Origin: Polynucleobacter sp. 80A-SIGWE | GTDB lineage: Bacteria; Pseudomonadota; Gammaproteobacteria; Burkholderiales; Burkholderiaceae | Assembly (NCBI RefSeq): GCF_018882295.1 | Contig: NZ_JACVOR010000002.1 | Coordinates: forward strand, 806,001 to 870,000 | Direction: 5' to 3' | Length of the DNA: 64,000 nucleotides | Shown: positions 1 through 9,930 of the stretch, piece after piece | How positions within the stretch are numbered: the first letter of the stretch is position 1 | Layout of the letters: every line of letters begins with the position of its first letter | Notes under the pieces: generated by a model | What the model was told of the DNA's origin: nothing | What the model saw: only the letters and a program-made list of their open reading frames with translations | Databases searched by the model: none | Made by a program: the position numbers and the translations under genes

Positions 1-966
1 ATCAAAGCAAAGCCTTGGGCCTTTACGGATGGTCCATTCAAAAAGAAATCGATCCCTTCACTTGACTCACCAGACTGGACTCTACTGCTTCAAGGAATGG
101 AAGCACGACATCCTGCTGCTGCAAAAATTCTTTCTTGGTTTCGCTTTATTCCAGATGCGCGCTTAGATGATTTGATGATCAGCATTGCTGGTCCTGGTGG
201 TGGCGTTGGTCCGCACTTTGATTCTTACGATGTATTTTTAATTCAGATGTCAGGGCGCAGACGTTGGCGCATTTCAGAGCAGAAGGATTTAAGCCTGAAC
301 CCCGACCTTCCATTGAAGATTTTGAAGCGCTTTCAAGTCGAACAAGAGTGGGATCTGGAGCCGGGTGACATGCTTTATCTGCCACCACACATTGCCCATG
401 ATGGCATTGCCTTGGATGCAGGTTGTCAGACCTGGTCGGTTGGATTTAGAGCCCAAAGCTATAAAGAAATATTGCAGGAAGGTTTATGGCGTTTAGCAGA
501 ATCTCTTGAAGATATTCCAGAGTTAGAAAAGCGCTTTGCTGACCCCAAGCAAACCGCAACTTCTCAAGCTGAGCAACTTCCGCAAGAGCTCATTAAACAA
601 GTAGCGCAAAAATTAAATAGCTTAAAACTGGACCGCATAGAAAACTTCCTCCCTGGAATTGCAGCCTACCTCAGCGAGCCAAAACCCCAGGCCTATTTTG
701 ACGGAAGTGCGCACGATCTTTCGCCTGAAGAATTTGTGATTCAGCTTGCCAAAAAAGCTGTAAAGCCACACCCTCAAACAAGACTCTTAGTTTTAGGCGC
801 CAAGGTGTATTGCAATGGTGAAGATGTAACTACAGGGCAAGCTAGTGGGATAAAAAAGGTCTGGCGCGCACTTGCCGCTAAGAAGCAATTTAAGGGCTCT
901 ATGGGTAAGATTGAGGCAAATAATAGCCTTTTTGACGCATTTGAGGCCGGCTGGTTGGTTTTTTAA
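1..966 (+). CDS. roxA: RoxA/YcfD-type ribosomal oxygenase (JmjC cupin), 5' truncated
   Basis: The reading frame is open from base 1, so the N-terminus lies outside the window; the first internal Met is at 97. The encoded part has a JmjC double-stranded beta-helix: the iron-binding HFD motif (HxD) in GPHFDSYD and the distal His in PPHIAHDG, which is the Fe(II)/2-oxoglutarate facial triad. The region around WTLLLQG before the cupin and the C-terminal winged-helix-like segment match the YcfD family. Family members hydroxylate an arginine of ribosomal protein L16. Function is inferred from the family; the assignment to RoxA rather than another JmjC protein is good but not certain. Confidence 0.85.
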   Translation: MKAKPWAFTDGPFKKKSIPSLDSPDWTLLLQGMEARHPAAAKILSWFRFIPDARLDDLMISIAGPGGGVGPHFDSYDVFLIQMSGRRRWRISEQKDLSLNPDLPLKILKRFQVEQEWDLEPGDMLYLPPHIAHDGIALDAGCQTWSVGFRAQSYKEILQEGLWRLAESLEDIPELEKRFADPKQTATSQAEQLPQELIKQVAQKLNSLKLDRIENFLPGIAAYLSEPKPQAYFDGSAHDLSPEEFVIQLAKKAVKPHPQTRLLVLGAKVYCNGEDVTTGQASGIKKVWRALAAKKQFKGSMGKIEANNSLFDAFEAGWLVF

Positions 967-991
967 CTCCCGATTGGGAGATGGCTATAAT
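963..991 (+). promoter_or_regulatory. Putative sigma70 promoter of the small lipoprotein gene
   Basis: A perfect TATAAT lies at 986-991, with TTAACT at 963-968, 17 bp upstream (4 of 6 matches to TTGACA). Transcription would start near 998, just before the inverted repeats of the leader. Inferred from sequence only. Confidence 0.5.
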
Positions 992-999
992 GTTTGCTG

Positions 1000-1055
1000 G
1001 AAAGTACCTAAGGGGTAACCCTGTACTTTCTAAGTATTAATAACCGGTTATTAAT
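1000..1055 (+). repeat. Two inverted repeats in the leader of the small lipoprotein gene
   Basis: GAAAGTAC (1000-1007) pairs with GTACTTTC (1023-1030), and an inner GGG/CCC pair closes a GTAA loop. A second element at 1036-1055 is a perfect 20-bp palindrome centred on AACCGGTT. Both sit between the putative promoter and the ribosome binding site (AGAGGA near 1068). They could be mRNA hairpins, or the palindrome could be a dimeric-protein operator. Confidence 0.6.
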
Positions 1056-1081
1056 GATAATTTTTTAAGAGGAAATTACAA

Positions 1082-1261
1082 ATGAAGAAGTCACTCGCAC
1101 TCGTAGCAATGTTGGCAATCGCTTTGGCCGCTTGCGGTAAAAAAGAAGAAGCAAAACCTGTAGAAGCTGCTCCTGCTGCTCCTGCTGCTGCTCCTGCTGC
1201 TGACGCTCCTGCTGCTGCTCCAGCTGCACCTGCTGCTCCAGCTGCTGACGCTAAGAAGTAA
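1082..1261 (+). CDS. Small Ala/Pro-rich lipoprotein (59 aa)
   Basis: The product has a lysine n-region, a hydrophobic stretch and a lipobox LAAC with Cys near residue 18, so it is probably acylated and exported by the lipoprotein pathway. The mature part begins GKKEE and is then almost entirely Ala-Pro repeats (AAPAAP type), ending DAKK. The repeat suggests an extended, flexible segment, as in periplasm-spanning linkers. An AGAGGA ribosome binding site precedes the ATG, and a strong terminator follows within 20 bp, so this is a stand-alone transcript. Function unknown. Such short Ala/Pro lipoproteins are common and poorly annotated in Burkholderiales. Confidence 0.8.
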   Translation: MKKSLALVAMLAIALAACGKKEEAKPVEAAPAAPAAAPAADAPAAAPAAPAAPAADAKK

Positions 1262-1275
1262 TCTTCTTCTTGAAG

Positions 1276-1304
1276 AAAAAAAGCCGCTGAAAAGCGGCTT
1301 TTTT
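1276..1304. terminator. Bidirectional intrinsic terminator
   Basis: AAGCCGCT (1281-1288), GAAA loop, AGCGGCTT (1293-1300), with A-run on one side and T-run on the other. It lies between the convergent lipoprotein gene and bamC and can serve both. Confidence 0.9.
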
Positions 1305-1332
1305 ATTGTCCATTATTTTTGAATCTAATTGA

Positions 1333-2481
1333 CTATCGAGACATCTGCTCCGTAAGCAAAGTCAAGAGCTGTAATCCAGCCGCAGTATTTTCTGGTTTAC
1401 CGTCAGCGCCTTGAACATAGATATTTGAAGAATTCTCACCGGTTGATTTAACCAGTACGAGATACTTCTTAGCCTTGAGGCTAGAGTCATCTTTACTGCT
1501 AAATAAATTGGAGAAGAATCCTTTGGTATCACCCAAATCCTTTGGATTAACATAACGAACATAGTAAACACCGTTCGCACGATTGCGATCTTCAACAGTA
1601 AAGTTAGAACGATCCAAAGCGAGCCCTGTGTCACGCCATGTGCGATCAAAGCCTGCAGCCATTTCAATATGGGCGGTATTAACACCCTCCTGCACCAACT
1701 TAGCTTTCGGTGCCTTCGGGGCTAACGGAGCTGCAATTTGAGCCTTGGCCATCTCCTGAGTCATACCAAGACGTTCCATTAAACGAGCCAAAAATGCTGC
1801 TTCAAGTTCAGGATCATTTGGGCGAGCAGTCCAAACGGTGTAGTTACAAGCATCGCTATTATCGCGCACGCATTTTTCAATCATGCCGCGTTGAGTAATA
1901 TACACTTCAGTTTGATTTGGCTTACTTGCTTCCAGGCGAGTTTTATAGCGATCCCGCTCCCCTGTGTCGTAGATGGAATCCAGGACGCTACTCAGCGCCT
2001 GACGAATAAAATCTTGAGGAATTTTTGCGCGGTTCTCAGCCCAATCTGTTTCCATGATGCCTGTTGAAGGCGAATCGACGGTCAATAAGAAACCGTTCTC
2101 CTGCCAAAAATCTTTAATCTGTGGATAGAGTTCTGGGGCCGGCTTATCCACCACCAACCAACGGCGTTCGCCGTCACGCTCGATACGCATACCTGGAATG
2201 CCAGTCATTACGTTCTTACGGGATTGCACCGATTTTTTAACTGCAGCATTGTATTCGGACATTGTGGCAGAGCCATCCTGAACAATATAGCGGCGATCAG
2301 CCTGAGCAGTAATAAGATCTGGTGGATAGGACAAATTAGGTCCACGCACTGCACCGGCAGATTTGTAATCAACAGTATCACTAGTTGCAACAGATTTGCA
2401 GCCAAGCAAAGAAGCGCTAGCTAAAGAAATAATCAATAGAGTTGCGCAATGTTGGCGCAGGATTTGCATCAAATTCATCAT
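1333..2481 (-). CDS. bamC: Outer membrane assembly lipoprotein BamC (NlpB/DapX)
   Basis: This 382-aa protein has a type II signal sequence with lipobox LLGC (Cys near residue 28), followed by the NlpB/DapX region. BamC is a lipoprotein of the BAM complex that inserts beta-barrel proteins into the outer membrane. The start overlaps the dapA stop codon as ATGA, so translation is probably coupled; dapA-bamC adjacency is the classical proteobacterial arrangement that gave the name dapX. The start could also be Met2 or Met5. Last gene of a trpS-methyltransferase-dapA-bamC run, facing the bidirectional terminator. Confidence 0.85.
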   Translation of the reverse strand: MMNLMQILRQHCATLLIISLASASLLGCKSVATSDTVDYKSAGAVRGPNLSYPPDLITAQADRRYIVQDGSATMSEYNAAVKKSVQSRKNVMTGIPGMRIERDGERRWLVVDKPAPELYPQIKDFWQENGFLLTVDSPSTGIMETDWAENRAKIPQDFIRQALSSVLDSIYDTGERDRYKTRLEASKPNQTEVYITQRGMIEKCVRDNSDACNYTVWTARPNDPELEAAFLARLMERLGMTQEMAKAQIAAPLAPKAPKAKLVQEGVNTAHIEMAAGFDRTWRDTGLALDRSNFTVEDRNRANGVYYVRYVNPKDLGDTKGFFSNLFSSKDDSSLKAKKYLVLVKSTGENSSNIYVQGADGKPENTAAGLQLLTLLTEQMSR

Positions 2482-3437
2482 AGTAAGCCAGCCTGTTTCA
2501 TTGCAGTCTTCAAAGGTTCACGCAAAGCAACACTCAAAGGGGTTAAAGGTAAACGAATTCCAGCGGTGACTTTGCCCATTTCATGCAGAGCCCATTTCAC
2601 AGGAATTGGATTTGCCTCGGTAAACATGGCCTTATGAACAGCCAGTAGTTGATATTGAATCGCCCGCGTCTTCACTACATCATCAGACATTGCGGCCTGA
2701 CATAGTTCATGCATCAGACGGGGAGCGATATTCGCAGTCACAGAAATATTGCCTTTACCACCCATGAGCATCAGCATTGCAGCACTGAGATCATCGCCTG
2801 AGAAGACCGAGAAATCTTGGTGGCCAGCGCGTTTGAGATCAGCTAGTAATAAAGTACCGCGTTCAATACTTCCAGTAGCATCTTTAATACCGATGATTCC
2901 AGGAACACCCGCTAGGCGAACGGTAGTTTCGCCAGCAAGATCCGCAATCGTTCTACCTGGAACGTTATAAAGAATTACAGGTAAGTCGACTGACTCAGCA
3001 ATTTTCTTGAAGTGGGCGTACATGCCCTCTTGAGTTGGCTTGTTGTAGTAAGGAACAACCTGGAGGCTCGCATCAGCACCAACAGATTTAGCAAACTGAG
3101 TTAACTCGATTGCCTCCGTGGTTGAATTTCCACCTGTGCCAGCAATCACTGGGATACGCCCAGCTACATGCTCGACTGTCGTCTTAATGAGCTCACAATG
3201 CTCTTCAACAGACACCGTAGGGGATTCACCGCTCGTACCAACAATGACGATGCCATCCGAACCTTCGGCGACATGCCAATCCAATAATGAACGTAAGGCC
3301 GGAAAATCCAGACTTCCATCCTCAAACATTGGCGTCACAATGGCAGGCATACTGCCAGCGATAGGCTTTTTACTAGCTTTGGATTGTGTTGTATTAGTCA
3401 CTGAATGTGTCTGAATTATCTGAATGTTAACCACCAA
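2478..3437 (-). CDS. dapA: 4-hydroxy-tetrahydrodipicolinate synthase
   Basis: Condenses pyruvate with aspartate semialdehyde in the lysine/diaminopimelate pathway. The core starts at [10 protein letters not shown]. Visible family motifs are GTSGESPT, the YYNKPTQEG segment with the catalytic Tyr, and GIKDATG with the Schiff-base Lys. The start is uncertain: the longest frame begins with TTG at 3437, overlapping the upstream methyltransferase gene by 11 bp, with GTG codons at 3434 and 3401 as alternatives. No good ribosome binding site distinguishes them. The roughly 28-residue leader before the conserved core is longer than usual, so the GTG at 3401 may be the real start. Confidence 0.93.
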   Translation of the reverse strand: MVVNIQIIQTHSVTNTTQSKASKKPIAGSMPAIVTPMFEDGSLDFPALRSLLDWHVAEGSDGIVIVGTSGESPTVSVEEHCELIKTTVEHVAGRIPVIAGTGGNSTTEAIELTQFAKSVGADASLQVVPYYNKPTQEGMYAHFKKIAESVDLPVILYNVPGRTIADLAGETTVRLAGVPGIIGIKDATGSIERGTLLLADLKRAGHQDFSVFSGDDLSAAMLMLMGGKGNISVTANIAPRLMHELCQAAMSDDVVKTRAIQYQLLAVHKAMFTEANPIPVKWALHEMGKVTAGIRLPLTPLSVALREPLKTAMKQAGLL

Positions 3438-3990
3438 ATTGTAACGGAATGCACCCTTTTAAATGGCCTTTTACGGCACAAATCCGCTGAACCATGGCTG
3501 GTTTAGGTTGGTCGAGGTAAATATCCTCGTAGGCAATCACTTTCAAGCCTGATCGCTCTGCCAAAGCAAGCAATTCGCCTGGTTTTAGCAGGAAATTGGG
3601 GTTGGAAGGCTTGCCAAATTCGGCATTCCCATCCGCAAAGGTTTCATAGATCAATACGCCACCCTCGCAGAGCATTTTGGGCAATTCATCCAAAAATGGG
3701 CGGTAAAGGTAATTCGTGACCACAATTCCTGAATATTGCTTTCCCAGTAAGGGCCAGTCAGAACCCTCAAGATCGAGCGCTTGCGCTTGAATGGAGTCAT
3801 CTTTTAGGGATCCCAAAGCAGAAATGTCTCGGTCGACGGCCACAACGGTGTGACCTAGGGATGCCAGTAAAGCGGAATGTCTGCCTGCTCCACAAGCTAG
3901 ATCCAGAACCACCCCCTCTGGTGGAATGACTGAAGCGAAACGCCTTACCCAAGGTGAGGCTTCTGCAATCGCATCATGCATAGATATCAA
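3427..3990 (-). CDS. Class I SAM-dependent methyltransferase
   Basis: 187 aa with a Rossmann-type SAM-binding motif I ([12 protein letters not shown]), an acidic residue at the end of beta 2 (VAVDRD) and a later GGVLIYETF segment. It resembles the small TehB/UbiE-like group; the substrate cannot be told from sequence. It sits 9 bp after trpS and overlaps the longest dapA frame, so it belongs to the same transcript. Met4 is an alternative start. Confidence 0.8.
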   Translation of the reverse strand: MISMHDAIAEASPWVRRFASVIPPEGVVLDLACGAGRHSALLASLGHTVVAVDRDISALGSLKDDSIQAQALDLEGSDWPLLGKQYSGIVVTNYLYRPFLDELPKMLCEGGVLIYETFADGNAEFGKPSNPNFLLKPGELLALAERSGLKVIAYEDIYLDQPKPAMVQRICAVKGHLKGCIPLQFGG

Positions 3991-3999
3991 AAGGCAACC

Positions 4000-5202
4000 T
4001 TAGTCGTACGCCAAGCCCATAGACTCTCGGACCTCACGCATGGTTTCTTGAGCTACCTTACGCGCCTTATCGCTACCATCTGCAATGATCGACCGCAACA
4101 AGCTAGGATCATCTAGGTACTTTTGGGCACGCTCAAACATTGGCTGCTGCTCGGCAAGAATGGCATCAATTACAGGTTGCTTACACTCTAAGCAGCCGAT
4201 ACCAGCTGACTGGCATTCTTTTTGAACCCAAGTCTTAGTCTCTTCATCCGAGTACACCGTGTGTAACTGCCATACAGGACAGCGTGCAGGATCACCAGGA
4301 TCGGTTCTGCGTACTCTCGCAGGATCGGTAGGCATTGTTCTGATCTTCTTGATTACATCCTCAGGATTTTCACGAATGCTAATCGTGTTGCCATAAGACT
4401 TAGACATTTTCTGACCATCAATGCCAGGCATACGTGATGCAGTTGTCAGTAAGGCTTGTGGCTCAGGAAGAATAATTTTTCGAGCGCCTTCCAAGAAACC
4501 AAATAATCTTTCACGATCGGCCATTGAGAGACTTTGTGCCTCTTGCAACAAAGCCTTGGCTTGCTCCAAAGCTTCATCATCACCCCGCTCCTGGAATGCC
4601 ACACGCAATTCAGCGTACATCTTCGCGCGCTTACTACCTAATTTTTTTACTGCCTCTAGCGCCTTCTCTTCAAAGCCAGGCTCACGACCATAAAGGTAGT
4701 TAAAGCGGCGTGCCACTTCACGCGTCATTTCTACGTGAGGCACCTGGTCTTCACCTACCGGCACAAATTGTGCGCGATACATCAAAATATCAGCAGCCTG
4801 TAGCAAGGGATAGCCCAAGAAACCGTAGGTCTGCAAATCTTTTTCTTTGAGTTTTTCGATTTGATCTTTATAGGTTGGTACGCGCTCTAGCCATCCCAAA
4901 GGCGTTCCCATAGACAGCAATAAAAATAGCTCTGCATGCTCAGGCACTTTGCTCTGAATAAATAAAGTAGCTTGGTTTGGATCAACGCCACAAGCCAACC
5001 AGTCAATCACCATGTCCCATACAGACTGCTCAATTACATCCGGGGTTTCATAGTGAGTCGTTAAGGCATGCCAGTCTGCTACAAAAAAGTAGCAGGGATA
5101 CTCAGACTGCAAGCGAACCCAATTCTTTAAAACACCATGGTAATGGCCGAGGTGCAAGCTACCTGTTGGTCGCATGCCAGAGAGAACGCGTTCTGCAAAC
5201 AT
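4000..5202 (-). CDS. trpS: Tryptophan--tRNA ligase
   Basis: Class I aminoacyl-tRNA synthetase charging tRNA-Trp. The HIGH-type motif is HLGHYHG at residues 17-23, and the KMSKS signature is intact in QKMSKSYGN. At 400 aa it is longer than the 334-aa E. coli enzyme; the extra length is mostly a charged, probably helical insert between the tryptophan-binding half and KMSKS. This long form is usual in Burkholderiales. First gene of the run ending in bamC. Confidence 0.95.
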   Translation of the reverse strand: MFAERVLSGMRPTGSLHLGHYHGVLKNWVRLQSEYPCYFFVADWHALTTHYETPDVIEQSVWDMVIDWLACGVDPNQATLFIQSKVPEHAELFLLLSMGTPLGWLERVPTYKDQIEKLKEKDLQTYGFLGYPLLQAADILMYRAQFVPVGEDQVPHVEMTREVARRFNYLYGREPGFEEKALEAVKKLGSKRAKMYAELRVAFQERGDDEALEQAKALLQEAQSLSMADRERLFGFLEGARKIILPEPQALLTTASRMPGIDGQKMSKSYGNTISIRENPEDVIKKIRTMPTDPARVRRTDPGDPARCPVWQLHTVYSDEETKTWVQKECQSAGIGCLECKQPVIDAILAEQQPMFERAQKYLDDPSLLRSIIADGSDKARKVAQETMREVRESMGLAYD

Positions 5203-5259
5203 CTTGATCTTTATTCTTTAAAGGTAATTAAAACTAGTTAAGCAAATAGGAGAAATCAG

Positions 5260-6108
5260 TTAGTGAAATAGCGACCATACCGGGGTTAAGTGGTCTGGCA
5301 AATGCGGCAATGTGCCCAGATCAATATAACTCTCTTCAGGATCATGAAAATCAGAACCTCGTGAAGCTAAAAATCCATAATGCTGTGCAATCTTGCCATA
5401 GGTTTGATATTGATTCGGGCTATGGCTGCCAGTAATCACCTCAATAGCCATGCCGCCGATTTCTTTAAAGTGCTTGTAGAGTTCATCCATCTGCATAGCG
5501 CTGAGCTTGTAACGTCCCGGATGCGCAATTACGGCTGCACCACCTGCCCCCTTGATCCATGCAACTGCATCATCTAGTGTTGCCCACAGATGAGGTACAT
5601 AGCCCGGCTTGTCCTCAACTAAATAATTTTTGAATACTTGATCGGTATCCCGACAAACGCCCTGCTCAACTAAAAATCGTGCAAAGTGTGTTCGAGAAAT
5701 CAACTCATGGTTACCAGCGAAATGTAATGCGCCTTCATACGCGCCAGGGATGCCGGCCTTTAACAATTGCTCCGCCATCTGCTGAGCACGATTGCCTCGA
5801 CCTTCACGCGTGCGACGCAAGCCTTCTAGAATTCCTGCATGTGCGGCATCAATTCCTAAGCCGACAATATGAATAGTCTGCCCCATCCAGGTTACTGAAA
5901 TTTCGACGCCAGAAAGATAGTCCATACCAAGTGAACTTGCGGCAGCCCGAGCTCTCTCCTGGCCACCCAATTCATCGTGATCAGTTAAAGCCCATAAACG
6001 GACACCATTCGCATAGGCGCGCTCGGCCAACTGCTCAGGCGTTAAGGTCCCATCGGAAACAACGGAATGGCAGTGTAAATCTGCGTTTAGGCTGGAATTA
6101 CTGGTCAT
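5260..6108 (-). CDS. PHP-domain phosphatase (RNase AM / 3',5'-nucleoside bisphosphate phosphatase family)
   Basis: 282 aa. The N-terminal PHP motif DLHCHSVVSDG is followed by LTDHDELGG, a central AVIAHPGRY and a C-terminal GSDFH, together giving the His/Asp cluster that binds a trinuclear metal site. Family members (E. coli YciV/RNase AM and a characterised Chromobacterium homologue) remove the 3' phosphate from nucleoside 3',5'-bisphosphates and trim RNA 5' ends. It lies between trpS and zapE on the same strand, 9 bp after zapE. Confidence 0.85.
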   Translation of the reverse strand: MTSNSSLNADLHCHSVVSDGTLTPEQLAERAYANGVRLWALTDHDELGGQERARAAASSLGMDYLSGVEISVTWMGQTIHIVGLGIDAAHAGILEGLRRTREGRGNRAQQMAEQLLKAGIPGAYEGALHFAGNHELISRTHFARFLVEQGVCRDTDQVFKNYLVEDKPGYVPHLWATLDDAVAWIKGAGGAAVIAHPGRYKLSAMQMDELYKHFKEIGGMAIEVITGSHSPNQYQTYGKIAQHYGFLASRGSDFHDPEESYIDLGTLPHLPDHLTPVWSLFH

Positions 6109-6117
6109 GACCCTATT

Positions 6118-7221
6118 TTAGGTCAAGCTGGTATCAATTACCCGGCGAGGCGCATCTAGGTAATCGCGGGATTGCATCTCGATCAGGCGAGAAACGGTTC
6201 TAGAGAACTCGCTGGTAATCTGACCCTCGGTGTACAAATCCACCGCTGGAACCTCTGCAGAGATGATTAATTTGATTTTATGGTCATACAGGACATCAAT
6301 GAGCCAAATAAAGCGACGGGCTTCATTGGTCATCCTAGGGGGCATATAAGGCACACCGGACAAAATCACCGTATGAAACAGGTTGGCAATCTCCAAATAG
6401 TCATTTTGAGACCTTGGCCCACAGCACAGGGTTTGGAAATCAAACCAAACAACTCCTTCGGCCATATGAAGAGGTCTTAGCTCGCGAGATTCAATCCGCA
6501 ACACTGGGCGAACAGTCTCCTTTTGGTTGCCTATCAGGGTCTGAAACATTTGCATTAGGGTTGCATGAGTTTCAGCATTAACCGGTGTGAGGTAAGCCTC
6601 AACCTGCGCCATCTGGACGCGACGATAGTCATTACCCGCGTCAACGTTCATAACATCTAGCTTTTCTTCCAACAGCTTAATTGCTGGCAATAAGCGATCT
6701 CGATGCAAGCCATTGGGATATAGCTGACTTGGCTGATAGTTTGATGTCATCACAAATTGGACGCGATCCTCAAATAAGGCACTCAGTAAGCGATACAAAA
6801 TCATGGCATCTGCAATGTCATTGATGTGAAACTCATCAAAACAAATCAGGCGATATCGTTTAGCAATTCTTTTGGAAAGTTCATCCAATGGATCAGCTAA
6901 ACCGGAGAGCTCATGAAGCTCACGATGCACTTCGCGCATGAACTCATGAAAATGAATACGGATCTTTTTTTCTAAAGGGGATGCTGCAAAGAAGCAATCC
7001 ATTAAGAAGGACTTGCCACGACCTACGCCACCCCAGAGATACACGCCACGGGGTAATTTCGGTTTAAAGAGTTTCTTTTTTAAGCCGTTGCTGCGGATTT
7101 CTTTATAAGCAATCCACTCATCTTCACAGTGCTGTAAGCGCTCAATGGCAGCAAGCTGCGCGGGATCACTTTGATACCCGCGCGCCTTTAACTCTTGATG
7201 GTAATACTCTAATGCTTTCAA
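6118..7221 (-). CDS. zapE: Cell division protein ZapE (AFG1-like ATPase)
   Basis: 367-aa AAA-type ATPase with Walker A GGVGRGKSFLMD, Walker B LICFDEFHINDIADAM and the sensor segment FVMTSNYQPSQLYPNGLHRDR typical of AFG1/ZapE. ZapE associates with the FtsZ ring during constriction in E. coli. It begins immediately after lpd with no gap, as in many betaproteobacteria where it trails the 2-oxoglutarate dehydrogenase operon. Confidence 0.92.
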   Translation of the reverse strand: MKALEYYHQELKARGYQSDPAQLAAIERLQHCEDEWIAYKEIRSNGLKKKLFKPKLPRGVYLWGGVGRGKSFLMDCFFAASPLEKKIRIHFHEFMREVHRELHELSGLADPLDELSKRIAKRYRLICFDEFHINDIADAMILYRLLSALFEDRVQFVMTSNYQPSQLYPNGLHRDRLLPAIKLLEEKLDVMNVDAGNDYRRVQMAQVEAYLTPVNAETHATLMQMFQTLIGNQKETVRPVLRIESRELRPLHMAEGVVWFDFQTLCCGPRSQNDYLEIANLFHTVILSGVPYMPPRMTNEARRFIWLIDVLYDHKIKLIISAEVPAVDLYTEGQITSEFSRTVSRLIEMQSRDYLDAPRRVIDTSLT

Positions 7222-8658
7222 TTACATGTTTAATGCACGTTTATCCGTCGCCAATGCAGCTTCGCGAACCACTTCCGACAAGCTTGGATGTGGATGACAG
7301 ATACGAGCAATATCTTCAGCCGCTGCTTTGAATTCCATTGCTACGGCTGCTTCAGCAATTAAGTCGGAAGAATTAGGTCCAATGATATGAACGCCTAAGA
7401 TTTCATCAGTTTTTTCATCGGCTAATACTTTGACGAAACCATCAGCACGATCCATGCCTAATGCACGACCGTTAGCAGCAAATGGGAACTGACCTGCTTT
7501 ATACGCAATGCCAGCCTGCTTGAGCTGCTCTTCAGTTTTACCAACCCATGCAATCTCTGGATCGGTATAGATAACCCAAGGGATGCAGTTGTAATCAATA
7601 TGCGGCTTTTGACCGGCAATAGTTTCAGCAACCAATACGCCTTCATCTTCCGCTTTATGAGCCAACATAGGCCCACGAACAACGTCACCTACAGCGTATA
7701 CGCCTGGCGCTGCTGTTGCACAAGTGTGATCATCAATCGGAATGAAACCGCGCTCGTCTACTTTGAGGCCGATCTTATCAAGGCCTAATTTTTCAGTATT
7801 GGGAACGCGGCCAACAGAAACGATTAAACGGTCGCACTCTAATTTCTGAGCTTTACCTTCGCTATCGGTGTAGCTAACAACAACGCCCTTCTTGTCAGCC
7901 TTCACTTCACCAATCTTGACGCCCATATTGATTTTGAGGCCTTGCTTAGTGAAGATCTTTTGCGCTTCTTTTGCAATACCCTGATCGCAAGCGCCCAAGA
8001 AAGTTGGGAGCGCTTCAAGAATAGTCACATCAGAGCCAACACGGCGCCAAACAGAACCCAACTCCAAGCCGATCACACCAGCGCCAATGACGCCTAACTT
8101 CTTCGGAATGGAATCAAACTTCAGACCACCTTCATTGTCACTAATCAACACGTTGTCGACAGGAATGCCTGGCAAATGACGCGCCTTGGATCCAGTAGCA
8201 ATGATCACGTTTTTAGCAGTCACTACTTCTTTGTCTTTACCGTCGATCTTGACTTGATAGCCGTCAGCGCCCTTACCCTCAAAAGAAGCGTGGCCTTTTA
8301 ACAAAGCAATTTTGTTTTTACGGAACAAGAACTGAATACCAGCAGTCATCTTAGTCACAATCGCATCTTTACGAGCGATCATCTTGCCGGAGTCCAACTT
8401 CACTGATCCTACGGTGATACCGTGGTCAGCAACGTGATGACTAATCTTCTCAAACTCCTCAGAAGAGGCAAGCAAAGCTTTAGAAGGAATGCAGCCGACG
8501 TTCAAGCAGGTTCCGCCTAAGCGTGGCTCACCCTTTGGATCGTCGTAGGCGTTAGATTCCGCGCAAGCAACCTTGAAACCCAATTGGGCTGCGCGGATTG
8601 CGGCGATGTAGCCACCAGGGCCACCGCCGATAACTAATACGTCAAATGATTGGCTCAT
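7222..8658 (-). CDS. lpdA: Dihydrolipoyl dehydrogenase (E3)
   Basis: 478-aa flavoprotein disulfide reductase that reoxidises the lipoyl group of OdhB with NAD+. The FAD-binding motif GGGPGGY, the redox-active CysX4Cys in GGTCLNVGCIPSKALL, the NAD-binding GAGVIGLELGS and the C-terminal catalytic His-Glu segment (CHPHPSLSE) are all present. It follows odhB by 11 bp and is in effect the last enzyme of the sucA-odhB-lpd operon. Confidence 0.96.
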   Translation of the reverse strand: MSQSFDVLVIGGGPGGYIAAIRAAQLGFKVACAESNAYDDPKGEPRLGGTCLNVGCIPSKALLASSEEFEKISHHVADHGITVGSVKLDSGKMIARKDAIVTKMTAGIQFLFRKNKIALLKGHASFEGKGADGYQVKIDGKDKEVVTAKNVIIATGSKARHLPGIPVDNVLISDNEGGLKFDSIPKKLGVIGAGVIGLELGSVWRRVGSDVTILEALPTFLGACDQGIAKEAQKIFTKQGLKINMGVKIGEVKADKKGVVVSYTDSEGKAQKLECDRLIVSVGRVPNTEKLGLDKIGLKVDERGFIPIDDHTCATAAPGVYAVGDVVRGPMLAHKAEDEGVLVAETIAGQKPHIDYNCIPWVIYTDPEIAWVGKTEEQLKQAGIAYKAGQFPFAANGRALGMDRADGFVKVLADEKTDEILGVHIIGPNSSDLIAEAAVAMEFKAAAEDIARICHPHPSLSEVVREAALATDKRALNM

Positions 8659-8669
8659 ATTCTTCCCTC

Positions 8670-9887
8670 TTACAAATCAAGGAGAAGACGTGAAGGATCT
8701 TCCAACGCATCCTTCATTGCTACCAAACCAAGAACTGCCTCACGACCGTCAATGATGCGATGGTCATATGACAAAGCCAAGTAGTTAATCGGACGAATCA
8801 CGATTTGACCATTCTCAACCACTGCACGCTCTTTAGTTGCATGAATGCCCAAGATCGCAGACTGTGGAGGATTAATAATTGGAGTAGAAAGCATTGAGCC
8901 AAATACACCACCATTAGAGATGGAGAATGTGCCGCCAGTTAAGTCTTCTAATGACAATTTACCTTCACGTGCCTTAACACCAAACTCAGCAATCTTCTTC
9001 TCGATATCAGCCAAATTCATTTGGTCAACGTCACGGAGAATTGGAACTACCAAGCCACGTGGTGAACTTACGGCAATACCAATATCAAAGTAACCGTGGT
9101 ACACGATATCGTTGCCATCAACAGAGGCATTCAACAATGGGAATTTCTTCAACGCATGAGTAGCAGCTTTCACGAAGAAAGACATAAAGCCTAACTTCAC
9201 GCCGTGAACTTTCTCAAACTGATCTTTGTACTTGTTACGCATAGCGATTACTGGAGCCATGTTGACTTCATTGAATGTAGTCAGGATGGCATTGTTTGCT
9301 TGTGACTCAAGCAAACGCTCAGCAATACGAGCACGCAAGCGGCTCATTGGTACGCGCTCTTCTGGGCGATCGCCAGTTGGAATTGGTGCACTTGGCAAAG
9401 CAGCAGCAGTTGAACCGCCGGCAGAAGCATTTAATGCATCGCCTTTGGTAATACGACCATCACGTCCAGAGCCAGCAACTTGACCAGCATCGATATTTTT
9501 CTCTGCGAGAATTTTTGCTGCTGAAGGTGCAGCAGCTGCGCCAGATGATTTCGCTGCAGGGGCAGCTTTAGCTGGTGCCGGAGCAGCAGCTGGGGCTGCT
9601 GCAGGTGCAGGTGCAGCAGCAGCGGCGGGAGCAGCTGAAGCAACAGCAGTGCTATCAATCTTCGCAATCAATTGTTCAGCAACTACAGTACCGCCATCAG
9701 CAACTACGATCTCTGTAATTACACCAGCAGATGGCGCTGGAACTTCTAGCACCACTTTGTCAGTTTCAATTTCAATCAAGATTTCATCTTGACCGACGGC
9801 ATCGCCGACTTTCTTTTTCCATTGCAACAAAGTAGCTTCTGCTACTGACTCGGAGAGTTGGGGAACTTTAACTTCAAAAATAGCCAT
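8670..9887 (-). CDS. odhB: 2-oxoglutarate dehydrogenase E2 (dihydrolipoyllysine succinyltransferase)
   Basis: 405 aa. The N-terminal lipoyl domain carries the lipoylated Lys in [11 protein letters not shown]. An Ala/Pro-rich flexible linker of about 45 residues follows, then the E3/E1-binding domain ([26 protein letters not shown]) and the catalytic domain ending in [12 protein letters not shown], with the active-site His. Transfers succinyl groups to CoA. Codon usage in the linker gives a GC-rich repetitive stretch at about 9530-9640. Confidence 0.96.
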   Translation of the reverse strand: MAIFEVKVPQLSESVAEATLLQWKKKVGDAVGQDEILIEIETDKVVLEVPAPSAGVITEIVVADGGTVVAEQLIAKIDSTAVASAAPAAAAAPAPAAAPAAAPAPAKAAPAAKSSGAAAAPSAAKILAEKNIDAGQVAGSGRDGRITKGDALNASAGGSTAAALPSAPIPTGDRPEERVPMSRLRARIAERLLESQANNAILTTFNEVNMAPVIAMRNKYKDQFEKVHGVKLGFMSFFVKAATHALKKFPLLNASVDGNDIVYHGYFDIGIAVSSPRGLVVPILRDVDQMNLADIEKKIAEFGVKAREGKLSLEDLTGGTFSISNGGVFGSMLSTPIINPPQSAILGIHATKERAVVENGQIVIRPINYLALSYDHRIIDGREAVLGLVAMKDALEDPSRLLLDL

Positions 9888-9930
9888 GATTAATCCTATT
9901 TAGTGTTTGTATGTTGAGTGATGTCTACGA

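Noticed and set aside
9530-9640. GC-rich simple repeat as a possible mobile or regulatory repeat
   Set aside because: It encodes the Ala/Pro linker of the E2 subunit and needs no other explanation.
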